From Azadirachta indica (Eukaryota; Streptophyta; Magnoliopsida; Sapindales; Meliaceae), in contig CM040447.1 of NCBI GenBank assembly GCA_022749755.1, positions 7,834,545-7,898,544 on the forward strand: 64,000 bases of DNA, read 5' to 3'. Made by a program: the position numbers and the translations under genes. Below the pieces are notes generated by a model, which did not search any database, was not told the DNA's origin, and saw only the letters and a list, made by a program, of their open reading frames with translations. Positions 12,928 to 23,664 of this stretch are shown piece after piece (within the stretch, counting starts at the first letter, position 1; each line of letters starts with the position of its first letter).

Positions 12928-14445
12928 ATGATGAGTGGAGATAATTTCACAGACAACTCACAAAAAACCCGACCCGTTTTGGGTGACCTGACGAATCTGC
13001 CTGGTAAAAGAGGATTTTCATCGGTTTCAGATGATTTAGGGCGAAAATCACGAGATGGGTATGTTAAGAACACGGAAAATGATAGTGGTGATTCTGCATT
13101 TGCAAAGAAAGTTCGTCTACAAGTTGAAAATTTGGTGAAAGAAATGTGTAAGAACAAATCTGAAGTTGGTAGCAATAAAAAGAATGCGTCTTTGTTAGAG
13201 GACAAGCAAGAAAATGTTGTGTCTGTTGTGTCAAATGTGCCAGATAAGATTAATGAGATGCCAAATTTAGGTGTTACAGTAGCACAAGCGGTTGTAGAAG
13301 ATGGTGTTGATGCATCAAGAAGGGAAAGTTATTTGTCTAGTGTTCTGATCCCCACATGTTCGAAGAAAGGTTGTGGTGGTGAGAGTACAGAGAATGATAA
13401 TGTAGAAGAGGAATTATTTGTTGGCCGCGCTTGCAATGATAATGATGTTGGTAGTGGGAGATTGGCCTTACACAAGAGTGGGTCTATTGAGTGGTCAAGG
13501 TTGCCGAATTCAGATGGTTCTCGTTCATTTGAGCTGGAGAGATGTTCAGGGCTAAAGGTTGATGGTTGTGTGAATTTGAATGCAGGTGCTGACATGCTTA
13601 AAGATTGTTCTTGTTCTTTTTGCTTGAAAGGTAATACAGTTTTATGAAGTTAAGATATATATTTTTTGTCAACTATGTTTCTGATGACTACTGGAGTTTA
13701 CAATTATTTCTAATTTGATAATCAGCTGCTTATATCTGGACTGATCTCCATTATCAGGACATCAAGGGTCGAATATCTGGTATGTTCATTCAAATTTTCT
13801 GCCATTGACTGTGTTTTCTGATCAGTTGCTGAATCTTTTCATATTTATTGAAAATTTGATATGCTTTTCCCTTTTTGCTTTATTACCCTAGCACTAAAGA
13901 AGAGTCAGAAAGATGCAAGCTTCTTGGTTCAAAAATATGGCAGAGGAAAGGAAGCTGACATTTCTGGCTCAGGAAACACTAACCAATTGTCAAAACTAGA
14001 ATCTGATCTCATGAATCAGTGGAGGTCACTTTTTCTTCGCATGGAGGATATATTTGGTCATGAAAGCAGTCAACTTGTGAGTGTAACTTCTGTTACTTTG
14101 ACCTATTTTTCAATTTTGTAACCTCCTTTTCTTTACCCTAATTTTGTATGTCCTTTCTATATGGTGAATCACGTGCTTATTGTTCAGTACATGCATGATC
14201 TAAAGAGTGCTGTTGTAAGAAGTCTTGAATCCTATCACTGATTTTGTAACAGCTTGATCCTTTACTTTTTTGCTTTGTTTGTCACCCATTATATATTTCA
14301 ATGTATTGTTATTCGTTTTTAATCTGAAATGTGATAAAGTGCTCTCAAATCTGCTTGACAGCAAGCCAGTTTTTTCACGCTAAAAGACTTGAGAGAGAAT
14401 TGCAAGACAGATCTGGAGAGGACCACTAGGATGCCTTCAGACTAA
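12928..14445 (+). CDS. Uncharacterised plant protein with a destruction box
   Basis: Five exons keep frame across GT-AG junctions: 12928-13630, 13726-13779, 13892-14076, 14188-14214 (a 27-base microexon) and 14362-14445, giving 350 residues. Two adjacent ATG codons open the frame; I take the first. Residues 15-23, RPVLGDLTN, match the canonical APC/C destruction box RxxLxxxxN, with the LGD-TN form common in mitotic cyclins. The middle is acidic, Ser/Asn-rich and probably disordered. Near residues 228-255 is a compact Cys-rich motif followed by aromatic residues (CSCSFCLK, then AAYIWTDLHYQDIKGR across the exon 1-2 junction), then a helical, charged C-terminal part (ALKKSQKDASFLVQKYG, LMNQWRSLFLRMEDIFG). 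I do not recognise the family. The D-box and the E2F-like promoter site together suggest cell-cycle-linked expression and turnover, which is inference. The last two small exons are the least certain part. Confidence 0.75.
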
Positions 14446-16938
14446 TATTAAGGTGATTTCAAGGGTTGTAAAATTGTCTTGTTGCTTGAATTCTAGCTAT
14501 TATATGTGTATATGCACAGGCATTTGTATGAGTGAGATATCAAGTATGTGCATGAACCCATGTTTGATACTTGATTTTGCTTAGAGAACTCCTTGGAAGT
14601 TTTAATATTGTCATAGAAGCTGTAAAGTATATGTGCCCTATTACTAATTTGTTGCTGTTATTCTTACCTATTTGTAGACATTTCTTGGCATTGGAAAATG
14701 ACAAATCTCCTTTCCATATATCTCTTATTCTGTTTTCCTTTCTTTATTTCTCTCATACCATAATCTCATATTAGGACGACCAAAGTTTCTGTTGTAAAAT
14801 TTATGCTGTTAAGCATTTGTAAAGGTGTAACTTTCTTCTATCCTTTTCAGTTGAGGAAGATTTTACATAGTACTTATTAATGAAGAATTATCATACAAAA
14901 TTTCCTGAGAACTATAATTGGTGATTGATGAAAACAAATTGACAATTGATAGATGTTAGCAATACATAGAAAGAAAAGGGGATGAGCTGGTGAAGAATCA
15001 CTGATATTAGACTCATTTTTTATCCTTTATGATCATCCTTTCATAATTCATGATTACAGTGGTGAAGTGCAAGTCTAAACTTGGCTCCAGTTGCCTTTAG
15101 GAGAATCTACATTTTTAGTTTACAGCACAAGTGACCTTATGATTGAGGCTTTTAGTTTAAGCTTCTCAGTATTATCAATCCCTGTTTATCTTGTTGACTG
15201 TTTAGCTTTATTCTTATCCACTGGAGGAAGAGCACAAGTTGTTGCTGCAGAGGACGTGCTGGTTTAGACATGTATGCTATGGACTAAATGGTTAAAGCAA
15301 CAAAAATCATTTAACCTTAAATGCAAGACAGATTTATGAACCATTTATGAGTTGTGCATGTCTAGCATTTAGGTGTCTATGTATCCCACATTCACTTGAC
15401 ATGATCTTGCGAGCCAATACTGGCTTGTGACATTTTGTGTAAGGCGTATGATTTGTCAAGTTTTAATCTTGTATTTACGGTTGTTGATGAGTGTAGCCAT
15501 TTTTAGGAAGATACTGAGCATTAATGCACATTTTTTATTGGAAAGATGGTGTGATAAGGTGTGGAAATGAGTTTGATAAGAAGGGCAAAGTTGAGATAGC
15601 GGAAGTATGTTCCCGTTTAGCTACGGTGTTTTCAACCTCATACTTGCCAGAATTCTGTCTGAAACAGTGGAGTTACATTACATTAGCCTTTTAGCAATGA
15701 GTGTATATGGCTGTTGGGACTAGTCATAACAAGTAATAGGCTTTCGTAGCCTTTTTCTTTTTCCTTCGAAAGGAGCTTTCATAGCCTTGAATGTCACTAT
15801 CTCTGCAAAGGTGGTTGGCTTGTTGAAGATGACAATCTTTTGAAATATTTAGCATGGCACGCCCAATAATTAGGTTAACCGTATTTTCTTTGTCCTAGAT
15901 GTCTAAATGCCTACCTGCCCATCTCTTGTTTTCATTCAAACTCAGGAATTTAGAACCCCGTAGACACTAATTAATAGTTAGAATTTCCGTCAATAAAGTA
16001 AAAAGTGGGGTAGAAATTATATTATTGAACCCAGAAATCTAGACTGCTATAATCTAAAAGCTATCTACTAGATTTTTGACAAAATGTTATTGGTTAAAAA
16101 AAAAAAAAATCAGGACTTCAGATTTTTTTCAGGCTTTTTGATGTAGGCCTATGCCATCAAGGACACAGGGAGTTGGTTTCAATCTATGTTTTATGCTTTC
16201 CCGCCCAAGGAAGAAACAATATATTTTGGGTCTAGTGGGCCTTGTAAGGGGAAAAGTTTCATAAGCTTTTCTTGTGTTTTCTTGCTTAGTTTTACTTTTC
16301 TGTTGAGCCCTGGTACACTTGCATTCCCTTGGTATATTTTCTCTTGAATGCAACATACCCTGAGAATTGATTGAATTGCAAACAGTTAGATAAACTGATT
16401 CATAGTTTCATGACTCATTGCAAATTTCCCTTATTTGTCAAGCTAGCAAAATATGCGTTTTGGTTAGGTTAAAATCTTAGATAAAGGTTTCAGAACTTTA
16501 TGTTGACCTTCTGAGGTTGTTTTTCAACGTTATAACTAGTAGACCAATCAAATGACATTTCATTGGACACCTCTGTTCTCAGCAAGCCCTCAGGATAATT
16601 GCTTTATTAAAATAATGAGAGATGATGTTCAGGTCAAGTTTGTGCACTTTGTAAGCACCACAAACAATTGAAGCCAGCTGGTTTCTTCAGTTTATCATAA
16701 CATTATTTGCTAATCCTACATATTAGCACATTATCTTTGACACTCACAAAGAGTTGACATTATTTCACAGTCAACTGATTTAATATTTTAATTTAATATA
16801 TACTTTTTTTCTAATGTGTTTTCTGAATTAGTGGGCATGAATTATGGTGGCTTTCATGTAAAGCATTATCTTGGCAGAAAAGAAGAAAGATAGAAAGAGA
16901 GCAAGCCATTTCAGCCATACAACGCAAGCAAGAAGGTC

Positions 16939-16940
<2 letters not shown>
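14446..16940. other. Non-coding region downstream of the unknown gene
   Basis: About 2.5 kb without a supported ORF, yet less AT-rich and less repetitive than the DNA to its right. It may hold the 3' untranslated region, retained or alternative 3' introns of the preceding gene, or a decayed element. A possible terminal exon lies at 16878-16935, after an acceptor-like TTGGCAG, but I cannot link it to a frame. Confidence 0.35.

Positions 16941-16978
<38 letters not shown>
16941..16978. repeat. (CT)19 microsatellite
   Basis: An uninterrupted CT dinucleotide tract of 19 units, followed by a C/T-rich tail to about 16993. It is the cleanest non-TA dinucleotide repeat in the window. Confidence 0.97.
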
Positions 16979-16984
<6 letters not shown>

Positions 16985-16993
16985 CCCTCCCCC

Positions 16994-19900
16994 AATTATG
17001 TAGGATTCTTATAGTCACTAGGGATATTATATACCTAATACCAACTTGAAAATGAAGTAATTTGTAGGATTTTTAATTGATGGGGTCAGCCTACAGTACA
17101 ACGATTATGGCATTGTAATCATCGTATTTTTCATTAAATATAACTTTTTCATTCAATCTGTTCAACTCTTATATTATATGAATATGTTTTTAGGTATGTT
17201 AAATAGAATATGAATGATTCAGAACTCTTTAGGAGTATCATAATGTAGAATGGATAAGGTGATAGTATAAGACAAAGTCTCATGTTATTAGGTTACATAT
17301 ATATATGAAAGCCAATTCTAGCTCTAGATCGAAGAACTTCATATTGTATGAGAGGGAACTGCAAGTAGTGTCAGACCTGATCTTAGAGAGTTCAAATTCA
17401 GAGAGTTCATAATTGAAGCTACAAAACTCATTCTTAAATAGCAGGATGTTTTTACAGAATCCTTAAGCTGGATAAAATAAAATTTATCTTTTTGAAAATC
17501 TTATTAATATTAAATAATTAATCTTAGACCTAAACAAAGAGCATCATCATTTAATAAGAGATTTGGACACTGAATTATAAACTAAAAGTTGTAGCAACCA
17601 ACCCATGATTACTAACATGCTCTTGAACAGCAATTATACAACTTTCTCCAAAAAACAAATAAAACAAAAACAGTTTTAAAAAACAAAACCAAAAAACAAT
17701 TATTGCATATGGACGTAGGCTTAGGACTTGGAAGATGGAATCTATAGAAGAAGATGAAAGCACATGAAAACTATAAAATACCCACATGCTTTGCCCTCTC
17801 AATACCCCCAACAACTCAACTTTCTAACTAATTAAACTAATATAATTAATTAGTTTAATTAAAAAAAATTAATTAGCTATTCAGTTGTCTGAGAAATCAT
17901 ATTACTGTTCATAAAAGGCCAATAATCTCAGTCATTTTGTCCAATCAGAAGCTGCCAAAATGACAAAAGCAACTGCCTTCTGTTAAATTCTCTATCCCGT
18001 CACCAATTTACGAAAAGCCAAGAGAATTTTCTTTTCTTATTTTTTCTTTTTTCGTATTTTTTCTTGTAGAATACATAAACAAATAAATAAATAAATTAAT
18101 TAATTAATAACTTATCAGACCTCGAAGAGCTACATGCAGTGGATGTACCTGAAAAGATAAAAAGAAAAATGAATATAATTTTACTCTTATAAAAATATGA
18201 TTATATTTTAATAGTTCAGTTAAGATTGTATTGTTGTGCTGGAGGTTGTCATTTTTTTTTAGTTTATCCTTAAAACTGCTTTTGTCTCACTAGAGATTCA
18301 AGTTCCCATAAGAGATTTAAATAATATTATTTTAAAATATTTGTTATTTTAATAAATATTGTTTCTTTTTAATCACGGAAGCAGTTTTTGATTCGCTTCC
18401 TGTTTTGTTTTTAAATTGTATTTCTTGAAAAATTTTTAAAAATAATATTTAATAACAAAAAAATATGTTTAGAAATATTCTTTAAAATTATCTTTTAAAA
18501 CGAAAAATGCTAAATATGTGTGGTATTATTTTAAACATGAGTAAAGTTTTATTTTTTAAAAAATTGTAAATTTTATAATTAGGTTTTCAAAGACAGTGAA
18601 GAATAATAGAAAGTTTAATTTTTGCTTTTTTTTAAATTTTAAAAAAAATATTTTTAAAATGAATTTTACAAAATATGTAAGTAAATATTTTTTGATAATA
18701 ATATTTTTGTCCTTGAACTTTCACAAAACAACAGAACAAGATATAGTTTATTTAAATTAAACAAATTGGTCCTTGCCGTTTAAATTGTCCGCCTCCATTA
18801 ATGCAAATAAAGCGTAAAGTAATTTCCGTGAAGCAAACCTAGATTAATACTCTGTTGTTTATCTCCTCTCTATCCTTTAAGAATAAGAAAAAAATTTATA
18901 AGTTATCCCTTTTTTTTTAAATAAAGCCGTATTTAATATTAAGGTTAAGGTTGAACTAAATTTAACTATATAAATACTTTTTTAATAGTAAATTATTGAT
19001 TGTGATTTTATTCATATTCTTGATGTTATATTGACTCAAAATTGGTGTAATCAACACGTGATATGATGACATGTGTAATGATTCACTTAAATTTTTATTT
19101 GTTTGGATATAAAAGAGACGTAAAGTAACTTTTTTTTCAAGAGAAAATGAAGGGCATAAAAATCCCTAATAATGAATTTTCGTTTTTTTCCCTTAATTCT
19201 GTGACACTTCTGAATGTCATGATTAGAAGGATCGATGTGTTAAAATTAGTCAAACAGTATCATGATTTATTAGTTTGATAAAGTTGAGGGACACAAAATT
19301 ATTATCCCACATTTTGTTTTTTTTTTTAAAATATACCATTCAACAACCACTTAAAATTTATTTACATTTTAAATTTTGTAATATTTTGTATAATATATTA
19401 AATTTTTTCGTAAGGATAATTAACTTATTTTGACTGAATAGAATTAGTTTATTAAAAAATATGATCCTAAAAGGACATGATAAAATGATTTTGTTAAAGT
19501 GAAAAAAAAAAAAAGAAAAAAGAAAATTGGCGTGGTTCCAGGAAAGTTCATAATAGAAAGTGTCTTCAAAAAAGAGTCTCGTCAGCACACATGGACGCGT
19601 CACGTCAGAAACCCACTAGACTAGACTAGAATTTTTATGTCAAATAATAACAGCCGACCCCTAATATTTTACATATTTATATATCATATTAGAATGTTTC
19701 TGTTATCTCAAATAAGTAGCTTTTCGATAATCTCTTATTTAGCAAGATTTTATAGAAATTTTATATTCATATTATTTCAATCTTTCTTGCAAATGAACCT
19801 AATGCTTCAAAAATGAATTGCTATCTAGTTATAAGCAGCATATCACTTTTACTTGAAAAAAAATTAACCTTTAATTCTTTTATTAACATTATATTAGAAA

Positions 19901-20370
19901 GAAATCTTGATTAAATTAAATTTAACACCGTTCAGATAATAACACTCAAATTAGACCATATCTACTATTAATAAGGAAGAAAATTGGCCCTCACATATCA
20001 TAAACAGAGAAAAATTAGAGCTCTTTCATATTATAAACAAAGAAAAATTTACTGATATTCTATTACAATAAGTTTTATTTATAATGAGTGAACTCATGTA
20101 CAGGTAAAAATAAATTTTTACCAATGACAATAATTAAAGTCAATATGTCTTAGTGAGAGATGTTAACTTTTAACTATTTGAGTTTAATTAACTGTTATAA
20201 AAAACGTTATCTATGAACACTTAAAAGAATCATTTGATCATATAAAAAGTAGTTAAGTACTTATCTTATAAAAATTAATAAATTCTTTAAATGTAGAAGT
20301 ATCAAACCATTAGGGATCTATATGTTATTATCCGATTCTATTTTCATTCTTATAAAGAAGTCAAAAATTA
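16994..20370. other. AT-rich intergenic DNA with decayed repeats
   Basis: No gene is supported. A stretch near 18700-18850 (with GTCCTTGAACTTTCACAAAA, then TTGGTCCTTG) has the look of a decayed plant mobile-element remnant, but I found no terminal repeats or target-site duplication. The remainder is poly-A/T-rich, and the short ORFs are unconvincing. Confidence 0.5.
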
Positions 20371-20428
20371 GCCTGGGGGAGGGGATCGGCTACTTTGCGT
20401 GGATAATAAGTAAGTCCACCTCAGATAC

Positions 20429-20656
20429 GACGTGTCTACACGTCAAAATGGGGTCCACCGCTTTTATTTCATCGGGTCCCATGTCACACAGCATTTTCGA
20501 TGCTTTCGCTTCATTCATACGCAACTCTAAGCAAATTGCACGTCGCTCTCGTTTCGCTCATTTCTCAACGTTGTTGACTTCAAAGCCCGCGCGGGCACAC
20601 ACACACTTAGGCTTAACCATGGTTAATTTTAACCCTACTACAATTTTAACCATGGT
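20429..20656. promoter_or_regulatory. GC-richer patch with clustered perfect palindromes
   Basis: Within ~230 bases there are GACGTGT-CT-ACACGTC at 20429-20444, GCCCGCGCGGGC at 20585-20596, TTAACCATGGTTAA at 20613-20626 and ACCATGGT at 20649-20656. The patch stands out from the AT-rich DNA on both sides. The ORF across it (115 residues from 20322) resembles nothing I know. It lies about 3 kb upstream of the RAP2.4-like gene. A regulatory role is inference. Confidence 0.35.
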
Positions 20657-20699
20657 GAAAAACTTTTAGTCACCCTTTTTAGGTATCTTGTGGGCTCTC

Positions 20700-22000
20700 T
20701 GAATTGCATCTTAAGTAAAATTATTGATTTATGCAATTTTTTTTTCAGAAAATAGAAAAAATTGGATGACAGCTGATGTGTTTATATAAATTATGTACTT
20801 TCTCCCGGTGGGCGCAGTACATATGGCTTCGAACATATTTAATGTAGAGTACGCATAATTTATATTCAACGGTTTCAAATCAAAATAATGATTGTATTAA
20901 GAGTCTATTATAATTTTTTAAATAAAATTTTTTTTATGCAAATTTTTTATTTATAAAATTTTTAATAAAATTTTATTAAAATTTGTTTAGTATAATTTTT
21001 TATAAAAATTTTTTTGAGATAAATCTTTTATTCGTAAAATTTTTATGAGTTGAATTTGTAATAAAAATTTATTAATCATTTGATTGTCAAAAATTTGAAT
21101 AATTATTTTAATAAATAAATGTTTAATATTTAATTTAAAAAAATATAAAATTTTTAAAATAAAATAAAAAATATTTTAAACAATTTTATTTTTTTTAAAA
21201 AATTAAAAAAATTTTACTGTTAAAATATTAAATTTTAAATTTTTTTAATAAAAAAATAATTTTTTTAATTTTAAAATTTTTTTAACTGTCAATTAAATAA
21301 AAATTAAAATTTTAAAAAAAAAATGTGTCATAAAAAATATTTTTTGACTAATAAAAAAATCAAACCAAATATTCACTAACTCATGTAATATTATTATATA
21401 ATACATAAAATTGTGTTCACTGTCATATAATATTTAATATATAAGTCATTTATAAGTGTTAAAAAATTACAATATCAATAATATCAAAAATTATAAAATA
21501 ATGTCAAGCATCAATAAATATCATATTTTGAGATAAAAAAAGATATATCCTAACTTCGGACTCGAAACTATGCAATTAGAACCTCATATGCTGTGATCAA
21601 AAATTGTTTTTAGGTTGAGCTTTTACTTTAATAAGTAGCCGCCAATGATTAAAAAGGCACGTGTAAAACAAATTTCAAAAATTAGAACGTATAAAAATAA
21701 TGATTTAAGTAAATAATTTCAGCCAATAAGATAATTTTTTATTTATAAAAAATATTATTTATTAAATATAAAATTTATTGTATTAAAGTATAAATAAAGT
21801 TTTCTTCGTACGTAAAGGCAGTATTCAAAATTAAATAAAAATATTTTAATATAATATTAATAGTGATATACGAAATATTAAAAAAAATAACTTATTTAAT
21901 ATCTTTTTCACATTTAAGGTTTTTTCCTTAAATTAAAAAAAAAAAGGACTTTCTCCCGATAGAATGTTGATATTATTTGTGCCGACATTAACCATAGTTA
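20700..22000. other. Extremely AT-rich spacer
   Basis: Almost pure A/T between two GC-richer patches. It is flanked by two short similar segments containing CTTTCTCCCG, near 20799 and 21949, which could be the ends of an old insertion. No ORF is present. Confidence 0.4.
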
Positions 22001-22223
22001 ACTAACTAGATAAAAAGGTTAAGTTAGGTTAGAATTGTGCATAGAATTGCGTGATAAATCAAAATTAACCCTTCACGAATCTCTAGAATCCTATTGTCAT
22101 TTTCTCTCTTCAAAATTGGTCTCATTTCATGGCGCCGCAATTGACGATTTCTTGCCCTTCTCCCAATTTTGTCGTCACAAGTCACATGATTGCCCCACCC
22201 CCACCCCCACCTCCACCCCACCC

Positions 22224-22255
22224 TAACCATGGTTAACCTCACACCTAACCATGGT
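22224..22255. promoter_or_regulatory. Second copy of the TAACCATGGTTA / ACCATGGT palindrome pair
   Basis: TAACCATGGTTA at 22224-22235 and ACCATGGT at 22248-22255, directly after a C-rich (CCCCCA)n-like tract. The order is the same as near 20.6 kb: a long palindrome, then a short one. It includes GGTTAA-type GT-element cores. It lies about 0.9 kb upstream of the RAP2.4-like TATA box. Confidence 0.35.
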
Positions 22256-22964
22256 CAACTCCTTTTCTTCAAATTGTTTTTTTTAATTGTTTTTTTTTTT
22301 TTGGGTTGGATCACGAGCCACAACAAACTTTCAACTGTAAGTCCATACCCCACTAACTTATTAAAATTTGAACCACTTCATTTTTTCTCCACAAAGGCCC
22401 CCCCTTCCCTCCTATCTATTTTCTTTTAATTAATTAAATTTAATTTAATATTATTAAGTTCTTAAAAAATGGGTAGATTTAATGAAAATGACCTAATTAA
22501 TTTTATAATTCTTACTTTTAATTAGACTTTGGGTTGGTGTGGATAAGAATGATGCATATTCATCTATGTGTTTCTATACATTCAACAGTATCATAAATGT
22601 GAGCCTAACTCGCACCCATGATCATGAATTAATAGATTTTCAATTAGGTTTAAGTTTTGCTAAAACTAAATCAAACCCTAATGAGTATGTTTGAAATGAA
22701 TTTATTTTCATGATGTAATGATATCATTGTCAAAGGGTGATATTGAATCTTTTATCTCAAGACTATCTTACTACCATAGTCCTCAAAATATGAAATCAAG
22801 ACCCATAGACTGCAGATAAACTTCGAGGTGGCAAAGCCATTTGCCTGCCGCAAGCAACACTAGAAAGGACAAAAAAACGAATTAAATTCCAAAAGTTTCA
22901 TGAGAAATAGTCAAAAATTAAAGAAATAAAAACAAGAATAAACTTTGAACCAACAATATCCCAC

Positions 22965-23139
22965 CACGTGTAAAGACCACGCGTTGTCACCTCCATCTGC
23001 CGGTCACTCCCCCACGTGGCGGCCTGCCATTTGATATCCCGCATCCAATAAAGGTATCTTGAAGTTGACAAGAGAGGAATTTTATAATTAAAAATAAAAA
23101 TATAAAAAAAATCATGGGGCTTCAGGGACTATATAAATA
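22965..23139 (+). promoter_or_regulatory. RAP2.4-like promoter: two G-boxes and a TATA box
   Basis: CACGTG cores occur at 22965-22970 (in CCACGTGT) and 23013-23018 (in CCACGTGGC); both resemble ABA-response elements. A clear TATA box, ATATAAATAG, is at 23131-23140, so transcription should start near 23165 and the 5' leader should be about 500 bases. The leader is T-rich and may contain an intron; AG dinucleotides near 23441 and 23631 are possible sites, not resolved. Confidence 0.65.
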
Positions 23140-23664
23140 GAGAAATGGTGAACGATATGATTCATAGAGTGAACAAACACCCAAGTGAGGAAGAAAAAAC
23201 AATCAGTGTGCTCGTGGGAGAAAATTTTTGTCTCAGATTTTCTGTGATAATTTTCTGTGCAATATTTTATTTTTCTTTTTCCCCTTCCCCTCTGTAATTC
23301 CCCGCTTCTCTGAATCCCTTTCTGTCATCGTCTGTCTTTCAAGCTTGTGTTTTTTTGTGGGTTTGAACCTTGAAGGTGAAAATTTTATAATTTCTGAAAA
23401 CAGAAAGCAAACCCAGAAAAGTGTTATTGATTTTGAAAGCAGGTGATTCCAGATAGAGATCCAGGTTTTATTTATTTATTTTTTTAATAAAGTTTTAGTT
23501 TTTATTGTGTGAATCTAAGAGGGTTTATTTTTGAGTCCCTCAAAGTTGGTTACTGTTGAAATTTCCCCTTTTTATCCCGTGCTTTCTTTATAAAAATTTA
23601 GTACCTGTTCTTTAATTTTGGTAAGAAACAGGTGTTTGGTTAGAAATTTTCTTGGGAAAATATT

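Noticed and set aside
20322..20669. 115-residue forward ORF across the palindrome island
   Set aside because: No recognised family, no signal for splice or start, and the composition change is better explained by the palindromic regulatory-like sequence.
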